From contig MFVN01000044.1 in assembly GCA_001786095.1 (NCBI GenBank), forward strand, positions 20,769 to 31,572: a DNA stretch of 10,804 nucleotides, in the 5' to 3' direction. This document shows, in pieces, positions 7,606-10,804 of the stretch (within the stretch, counting starts at the first letter, position 1; every line of letters starts with the position of its first letter). The position numbers and the translations under genes are program-made. The notes below the pieces were generated by a model. It did no database searches and had not been told where the DNA came from. It saw nothing but the letters and a program-made list of their open reading frames with translations. The DNA comes from Candidatus Nomurabacteria bacterium RIFCSPLOWO2_02_FULL_42_17 (lineage in GTDB: Bacteria > Patescibacteriota > Minisyncoccia > Phycocordibacterales > MFVN01).

Positions 7606-7614
7606 CATTATTTT

Positions 7615-7643
7615 AAAAAAAATCCATCACATTGGATGGATTT
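7615..7643 (-). terminator. Rho-independent terminator of the lipoprotein gene
   Basis: On the minus strand AAATCCATC and GATGGATTT make a perfect 9-bp stem with a 6-nt CAATGT loop, running into eight consecutive T (three shared with the stem). It ends the lipoprotein transcript and separates it from the exporter promoter just downstream. Confidence 0.85.
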
Positions 7644-7686
7644 CATTTAATAAACTAGGATTTTCTTATTGCTCTTCCTTGCTTTC

Positions 7687-8052
7687 CTAGTCTTCCTTAA
7701 GATTTTCTTCGTAATCCTTCTCTGCTTTCTGAAGCTGGGTTTTTTCCTCATCCGTTGAAGCAAATTCTTTCATTTTCTTAATCGCCCTTTTTTGTTCTTC
7801 CAATAATTTTGCTTTTGCAGATACATCCCAACAATCCTTGGCTTCTTCGAAATTTTCAGAAAACAAAATCATTCCCCTTATTGCTTCTTTTTCTTTAGGT
7901 GTCCCCGCGTGGCTTTTAGTATAATCTCTCTTACTTTTTTCAAAGTCATCATATTTCTCGGACTTAACACCGGAACAATTATTAAGAAAAAGAATAAGTA
8001 TAGGAAAGAAGAAAAGCAGAAAAAATGATTTAAAAAACTTTGGCTGTTTCAT
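7687..8052 (-). CDS. Small putative lipoprotein, charged helical domain
   Basis: The 121-aa product has a classic export signal: KQPKFFK at the N-terminus, a very hydrophobic core (about 9-23) and a cysteine at 26 in FLNNCSG. This is an imperfect lipobox, because Asn occupies the position just before Cys where Gly/Ala/Ser is usual. It is therefore a lipoprotein or else a signal-anchored or secreted protein. The mature part is about 95 residues of Lys/Glu-rich helix with one more Cys (74). The C-terminal third (about 82-118) could form a short coiled coil. I do not recognise a family. The start is supported by AGAGGG 8 nt upstream of the ATG, a good Shine-Dalgarno, unlike most genes here. The gene is monocistronic, with its own strong promoter and terminator, and the stop is TAG. 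Confidence 0.75.
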   Translation of the reverse strand: MKQPKFFKSFFLLFFFPILILFLNNCSGVKSEKYDDFEKSKRDYTKSHAGTPKEKEAIRGMILFSENFEEAKDCWDVSAKAKLLEEQKRAIKKMKEFASTDEEKTQLQKAEKDYEENLKED

Positions 8053-8110
8053 AATTTTTGCCCTCTTTTTAATTAAAAAATTAAAAAAACTTTTGTTTAC
8101 TCCAAGTTTT

Positions 8111-8139
8111 ATAATATATCACATTAATCTATTTGTCAA
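8111..8139 (-). promoter_or_regulatory. Strong sigma70-type promoter of the lipoprotein gene
   Basis: On the minus strand TTGACA (8134-8139, consensus) is followed after exactly 17 nt by TATTAT (8111-8116, five of six). The expected start near 8104 leaves a leader of about 50 nt that contains the Shine-Dalgarno. This is the best -35/-10 pair in the window. Confidence 0.8.
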
Positions 8140-8177
8140 AGGCGGTTGCCAAAGTTGCCAAAGACGGTCTTTGACAA
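8133..8177. repeat. Array of four 9-bp TTGYCAAAG boxes upstream of and over the -35
   Basis: TTGTCAAAG at 8133-8141, TTGCCAAAG at 8146-8154, TTGCCAAAG at 8155-8163, and an inverted copy CTTTGACAA at 8169-8177. The first box contains the -35 hexamer of the lipoprotein promoter. The others lie immediately upstream of it. The last direct copy and the inverted copy overlap a perfect 15-bp palindrome CAAAGACGGTCTTTG (8159-8173). The layout fits a binding site array for a transcription factor; the factor is unknown. Confidence 0.6.
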
Positions 8178-8209
8178 TTCTGTACGGTTGTTTAAAGTAA
8201 GGTTTAATC

Positions 8210-8671
8210 TTACTGTAGACTGTTTTTAATTTCTTTCATTTTATTTTGCAGAGATATTTTGTCTAAAGTTACTTCTTCTATCTTTTTTTCTAATTCACCA
8301 TAGGCCCTAGCATCTCTTGCTTCCTGTTTTTGTTTTTCTAATTCTTTAAGATTATTCAGACTTTCATTATAGATTTTTTCGTATTTTGAATACGCTTGTT
8401 GAAGTTCTTTTGTTTTTTCTCCCTGTGAAATTTTTTCTATTTCGAATTTTATTTGAACGATTTGATTTTCCAATTTTTCTATCTCTCTTTCTGTTTCTTC
8501 TTTTTCTTTTTTAAATTTTATCTTTTTTGTTTTTAAATATTCTTCATATTTAAACAATTCATTATAGAGCTTTTGTAATTTATTATTTAGCTCATTAATT
8601 TGCTCTTCCAATTCTAAAAACGATTTGCTTGTCTTAACCGGTTCTCTAAATTTTTCTAATATTTGATCCAT
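8210..8671 (-). CDS. Coiled-coil protein of unknown function
   Basis: The 153-aa product is almost entirely predicted coiled coil from about residue 18 to the end, with dense Glu/Lys/Leu heptads such as LEEQINELNNKLQKLYNEL and KLENQIVQIKFEIEKIS. There is no Pro after residue 11, no Cys, no signal peptide and no membrane segment, so it is likely a cytoplasmic rod or dimeric scaffold. GELEKK at about 124-129 may mark a hairpin turn. Coiled-coil composition makes homology by eye unreliable, so I do not assign a family. The ATG at 8671 has a TATAAT only 5 nt upstream and no Shine-Dalgarno, which suggests a leaderless message. The stop codon lies within a weak inverted repeat (AGTAAG/CTTACT, 8196-8214) that lacks a T-run. 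Confidence 0.72.
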   Translation of the reverse strand: MDQILEKFREPVKTSKSFLELEEQINELNNKLQKLYNELFKYEEYLKTKKIKFKKEKEETEREIEKLENQIVQIKFEIEKISQGEKTKELQQAYSKYEKIYNESLNNLKELEKQKQEARDARAYGELEKKIEEVTLDKISLQNKMKEIKNSLQ

Positions 8672-8676
8672 AGTTG

Positions 8677-8682
8677 ATTATA
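8677..8682 (-). promoter_or_regulatory. -10 box of the coiled-coil gene, next to its start codon
   Basis: A perfect TATAAT, preceded directly by TG, ends 5 nt before the ATG. Transcription starting 6-7 nt downstream would begin at about the A of the ATG, giving a leaderless mRNA. No -35 is evident at the expected distance. Confidence 0.5.
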
Positions 8683-8706
8683 CACATAATAGCACTTGCT
8701 ATATTG

Positions 8707-8729
8707 GGTTCGCAAGAACCGTTCTTGCG
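8707..8729. repeat. 19-bp palindrome with an overlapping GNRA-type hairpin
   Basis: CGCAAGAACCGTTCTTGCG (8711-8729) is a perfect 9-bp inverted repeat with one central base. On the plus strand an alternative, mutually exclusive hairpin GGTTC-GCAA-GAACC (8707-8720) has a GNRA tetraloop. It lies between the divergent coiled-coil gene and tRNA-Tyr, upstream of both -10 boxes, and has no T-run. An operator role is more likely than termination. Confidence 0.45.
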
Positions 8730-8764
8730 AGTTACCTATAATTTTGTTTTACGGAAATTTGGTG

Positions 8765-8770
8765 TATAAT
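8765..8770 (+). promoter_or_regulatory. -10 box of tRNA-Tyr
   Basis: A perfect TATAAT, with TG directly before it, lies 17 nt upstream of the tRNA 5' end. The -35 region has only TTGTTT at 8744-8749 with a short 15-nt spacer, a weak match. Confidence 0.6.
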
Positions 8771-8787
8771 ACGCGCGGATCGCACTT

Positions 8788-8871
8788 GCGCAGGTGACAG
8801 AGTGGTCAATTGTACCTGGCTGTAAACCAGGCGGCCTTCGGCCTACGCAGGTTCGAATCCTGCCCTGCGCA
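8788..8871 (+). tRNA. tRNA-Tyr, anticodon GTA
   Basis: The acceptor stem GCGCAGG (8788-8794) pairs perfectly with CCTGCGC (8864-8870), with discriminator A at 8871. A short D stem ACA/TGT surrounds AGTGG. The anticodon stem CCTGG/CCAGG (8815-8831) holds the loop CTGTAAA with anticodon GTA at 8822-8824. A long variable arm with GGCC-TTC-GGCC (8833-8843) is the class II feature expected of bacterial tRNA-Tyr. The T arm GCAGG/CCTGC (8847-8863) holds the loop TTCGAAT. CCA is not encoded: the next bases are AAAA. A second copy of the 3' end with CCA lies 89 bp downstream. Confidence 0.97.
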
Positions 8872-8963
8872 AAAAGCGAAGCGAATGAGCATAGACATGT
8901 TTTTATTATACCATAATTTACACTAAAGGGAGGCAAGGCCTCCCAATCCTGCCCTGCGCACCA
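8856..8963 (+). repeat. att-like duplication of the tRNA-Tyr 3' end
   Basis: The 16 bases AATCCTGCCCTGCGCA at 8856-8871 (T-loop to discriminator of tRNA-Tyr) recur exactly at 8945-8960, offset by 89 bp. The distal copy is followed by CCA (8961-8963), the intact copy by AAAA. This matches integration at a tRNA 3' end, where the incoming element rebuilds the tRNA and pushes the original 3' end with CCA outward. The 73-bp interval holds no gene, only the GGGAGGC-AAG-GCCTCCC hairpin (8928-8944) against the distal copy. Confidence 0.65.
8928..8944 (+). other. GC-rich hairpin abutting the displaced tRNA 3' fragment
   Basis: GGGAGGC (8928-8934) and GCCTCCC (8938-8944) form a perfect 7-bp stem around AAG, ending exactly where the repeated tRNA sequence begins. 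There is no T-run, so it is not a standard terminator. A further 6-bp hairpin TCTGAC-TTTT-GTCAGA follows at 8967-8982. These may be structured ends of a small inserted element. Confidence 0.5.
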
Positions 8964-9022
8964 TAATCTGACTTTTGTCAGAAACACCAACTGCGGAACG
9001 CTTCGCGTGCTTTTTGAATTTT

Positions 9023-9052
9023 TTGGCGGGAGTTAAAAAAATCTGCTATAAT
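9023..9052 (+). promoter_or_regulatory. Extended -10 promoter of the carotenoid gene pair
   Basis: TTGGCG (9023-9028, four of six to TTGACA) is followed after 18 nt by a perfect extended -10, TGC-TATAAT, with the hexamer at 9047-9052. The hexamer ends 7 nt before the ATG at 9060, so transcription should begin at the start codon. Confidence 0.65.
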
Positions 9053-9059
9053 ATAGTCT

Positions 9060-9896
9060 ATGAGAAACGAACTAAAAATTCTATGGGGTATATTTTTTCT
9101 TAATTTGATTATTGTATTCATTAATTTATTTGGGGAATACTTAGGTTTAAGATTTTCTAAAGGGAATTTAATAAACTTTTTAGTAATGGCTTTTCCAATA
9201 ATACTTTTGATAGTCCACTCTTTTTGGACATTATCTTTTTCTCGCGGAATATTTTTTATTTTACTTGCATCTTCCATTGGTTTTGTCGCTGAGTTTCTTG
9301 GATTAAATTACGGCGTTATTTTCGGCGGGCAATATGTTTACCTCCCTAGCGACCTGTCAGTATTTAATGTTCCTCTATCTGTAATAATTTTTTGGGCAGT
9401 TTTTACTTATACAGGATATTGTATTGTTACTTCCTTTTTATATTGGTTAGGGAAAGATAAGCCAAATATTTACAATAAGAAAATTAGTCTATTGCCTTTT
9501 ATTATTATTGCTGATGGTTTTGTTGTTTTAGCTATTGATTTATTTATGGACCCAATACAAGTAAAAACTGGCGGTTGGACATGGCTTGATGGTGGACAAT
9601 ATTTCAATATCCCAACGGGTAATTTTGTTGGTTGGTTAGTTGTTGCTATGATCATTGTGAGTATATTTAGGTTGTTTGAATATTTTTTTCCTAAAAAAGG
9701 AAGTCTAACCGAGTCGCACAAATCCGCACTTATGATACCCGTTATAGGTTATGGTTTAATGGCATTTTCTTTCGCTTTTTCCGCAATCGAACTTCGCATG
9801 AATAACTTAGTAATAGTTGGATTATTAGTAATGCTACCAACAGTAATTATTAATATTATTTTAAGAAAATTGTATTTATATAAACATAAAGAATAA
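9060..9896 (+). CDS. CruF-like carotenoid biosynthesis membrane protein (DUF422/PF04240 type)
   Basis: This family includes CruF-type carotenoid hydratases that add water to the psi end of acyclic carotenoids in the membrane. The 278-aa protein is strongly hydrophobic with about seven membrane segments (about 9-25, 38-56, 62-80, 104-128, 144-163, 188-206, 225-266). The two hallmark regions are present: AEFLGLNYGVIFGGQYVY (77-94) and DLFMDPIQVKTGGWTWLDGG (160-179), the latter followed by YFNIPTGNFVGW (181-192). The acidic, aromatic and Gly positions correspond to the family pattern EFLG..tG.pFG.Y.Y and DP......W.W...G.YfgiP..Nf.GW. The substrate cannot be told from sequence. The stop is 2 nt before the next ATG, so it forms an operon with the phytoene-synthase-like gene. 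The start at 9060 has no Shine-Dalgarno and a -10 box 7 nt upstream. Its codons appear more AT-rich than those of the D-alanine operon. Confidence 0.8.
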   Translation: MRNELKILWGIFFLNLIIVFINLFGEYLGLRFSKGNLINFLVMAFPIILLIVHSFWTLSFSRGIFFILLASSIGFVAEFLGLNYGVIFGGQYVYLPSDLSVFNVPLSVIIFWAVFTYTGYCIVTSFLYWLGKDKPNIYNKKISLLPFIIIADGFVVLAIDLFMDPIQVKTGGWTWLDGGQYFNIPTGNFVGWLVVAMIIVSIFRLFEYFFPKKGSLTESHKSALMIPVIGYGLMAFSFAFSAIELRMNNLVIVGLLVMLPTVIINIILRKLYLYKHKE

Positions 9897-9898
9897 AT

Positions 9899-10804
9899 AT
9901 GGAACAAGAAAAATTTATACCTATCAAAAATAAGTTGGAAATATCAAAGAAGCAGCCCGACAGTTTTGAAAGCTCACATCTTACAAAAAAATATGATAAA
10001 AGGCCTCTTACACATTTTGATCTTTTTAAACTTTTTATTGTGGAAAAAGTTATTGGCGAAAGGGGGATTATGTTAGTTAATCTTTATAAGTGGCTTAAAA
10101 TCGTTGATGATGTTATCGATGGTGATAAGCCATTACCGAACAATACAACTGTCCTTGAATATATTAATAATAAGAGAAAACTTATAAAATCTCTTGCATC
10201 CGGTGATCATCTGTATGAAACTGTTGCTCCGAATAATCAAGATTTATTAGTAAAGATATTTGAAGTAGCAAATAAAAATAAAATTTTTCTTAATGAGGAG
10301 CTTCTCACTCAAATGGATTTGTTTGAGACTGAATACAATAAGATAATTTCAAACGATTGTCTTGTGAATACAAAAGAGGAAATGATTGTTCGTGCAGGAA
10401 CTAGCGACCAACTGATAATAAGAATTATATTGAAATCTCTCGGGGTAAAGAATCTTGAAGATGTACGTTTAGGTTTTGCTGAGAAAGGAATTTTACAACG
10501 TGCAAATTGGCTTTCGGATATTCTTGAAGATCTGCAGAGAGGGTTAATTACTATTCCAAAAGAAGATGCTAAAAAATATCATATTGATGTTTCTAAATTT
10601 AAAAACCCCTTGTTTGTAAAAGATGATAATTTCAAAAAATGGTACATTGACTCATATAATAAATTAGTCGAAGACTACACAAATATCAAATTAGAGGATA
10701 AGAATATAATATCAAAAATTCCTAATTTTAGTTATAAAAATAAACTTCTTCTTTGGGATATAATTTTTCAAAGATCCAAAAATGCCTATTTTAAAAAAAT
10801 AACA
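9899..10804 (+). CDS. Phytoene/squalene synthase-like protein, partial (runs off the right edge)
   Basis: Phytoene and squalene synthases condense two prenyl diphosphates head to head. I translated 302 codons from the ATG at 9899-9901 with no stop before the edge. The first Asp-rich motif is DDVID (Asp70-Asp74) in YKWLKIVDDVIDGD. A TQMDLFETEY segment (138-146) corresponds to the GMxMDL helix. A long match at 191-220 (LGFAEKGILQRANWLSDILE and then DLQRGLITIP) fits the family block LG.A.QLTNILRDVGEDA.RGR.YLP, with the second metal motif at Asp207 and Asp211 and Arg214-Gly215. The N-terminus (about 1-35) is longer and more charged than usual, and the protein is divergent, with many Lys/Asn/Ile. 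With a CruF-like gene 2 nt upstream, phytoene formation is a better guess than squalene. The AT-rich spacer offers at best a weak AAAGAA ribosome site. The partial C-terminus prevents a check of the rest of the fold. Confidence 0.78.
   Translation, partial: MEQEKFIPIKNKLEISKKQPDSFESSHLTKKYDKRPLTHFDLFKLFIVEKVIGERGIMLVNLYKWLKIVDDVIDGDKPLPNNTTVLEYINNKRKLIKSLASGDHLYETVAPNNQDLLVKIFEVANKNKIFLNEELLTQMDLFETEYNKIISNDCLVNTKEEMIVRAGTSDQLIIRIILKSLGVKNLEDVRLGFAEKGILQRANWLSDILEDLQRGLITIPKEDAKKYHIDVSKFKNPLFVKDDNFKKWYIDSYNKLVEDYTNIKLEDKNIISKIPNFSYKNKLLLWDIIFQRSKNAYFKKIT

Noticed and set aside
8171..8193. Plus-strand TTGACA as a divergent promoter
   Set aside because: No -10-like hexamer lies 16-18 nt downstream and it would read antisense into the coiled-coil gene. 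The hexamer is explained as part of the inverted TTGYCAAAG box.
8196..8214. AGTAAG/CTTACT hairpin as a terminator of the coiled-coil gene
   Set aside because: The 6-bp AT-rich stem overlaps the stop codon and is not followed by a T-run on the minus strand.
8872..8963. A second, degenerate tRNA gene ending in the distal CCA
   Set aside because: Only the last 16 bases plus CCA match. No 5' acceptor strand, D arm or anticodon arm can be found in the 73 bp upstream, so it is a displaced 3' fragment.
8736..8990. Open frame of 84 codons on the minus strand across the tRNA-Tyr gene
   Set aside because: It is antisense to the tRNA and the duplicated 3' end. The Arg/Gly/Pro-rich middle is the usual artefact of translating a tRNA backwards, although a minus TGG-TATAAT at 8905-8913 exists by chance in AT-rich DNA.
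8998..9016. ACGC-TTC-GCGT hairpin followed by TTTTT as the tRNA-Tyr terminator
   Set aside because: The stem is only 4 bp and lies over 120 nt past the tRNA. It is possible but too weak to list as a feature.
8978..9277. 99-codon minus-strand open frame overlapping the start of the CruF-like gene
   Set aside because: The plus-strand gene has family motifs, a clear extended -10 and correct length. The minus frame has none.
1..10804. Reassigned UGA codon, as in Absconditabacteria and Gracilibacteria
   Set aside because: All genes are full length under the standard code, with no need to read through TGA. The absence of TGA stops among nine is only a small sample.
1..10804. CRISPR array, insertion sequence or transposase
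   Set aside because: No regularly spaced repeats of 20-40 bp and no transposase or integrase motifs were seen on either strand.

Overview
The window looks like a low-GC bacterial chromosome fragment, most likely from a Candidate Phyla Radiation (Patescibacteria, Parcubacteria-like) genome. The reasons are short intergenic gaps, AT-rich Lys/Ile/Phe-heavy proteins, a split MacA/MacB-type exporter with a long helical insertion, several small unrecognised proteins, and stops that are all TAA or TAG. The lineage is inferred from style; no rRNA or ribosomal protein is present to prove it. Standard code fits all the genes.

Left part, minus strand (1-3429): a D-alanine operon read right to left. It holds a class-IV PLP aminotransferase, then an unusually long 791-residue protein made of two consecutive D-Ala-D-Ala ligase (Ddl) units, then the first 77 codons of alanine racemase. 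Together they make and join D-alanine for peptidoglycan. The tandem Ddl is the most unusual protein here. Its two halves differ at residues that matter for metal binding and second-substrate choice.

Middle, minus strand (3465-8671): an unrecognised 150-aa protein with its own promoter, an operator-like inverted repeat and a terminator. Next is a three-gene exporter operon (membrane fusion protein, ATPase, FtsX/MacB permease, with 1-nt gaps), then a small putative lipoprotein behind a strong promoter decorated with four copies of a 9-bp box, and finally a coiled-coil protein that may be leaderless.

Right part, plus strand (8763-10804): a tRNA-Tyr(GTA) gene is followed 89 bp later by an exact copy of its last 16 bases plus an encoded CCA, the signature left by integration at a tRNA 3' end. 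Beyond this begins a plus-strand pair: a CruF-type carotenoid membrane protein, and a phytoene/squalene-synthase-like enzyme that runs off the window. Transcription diverges around the tRNA locus. The right-hand genes look like the edge of an acquired carotenoid or isoprenoid cluster, but the far end is not in view.
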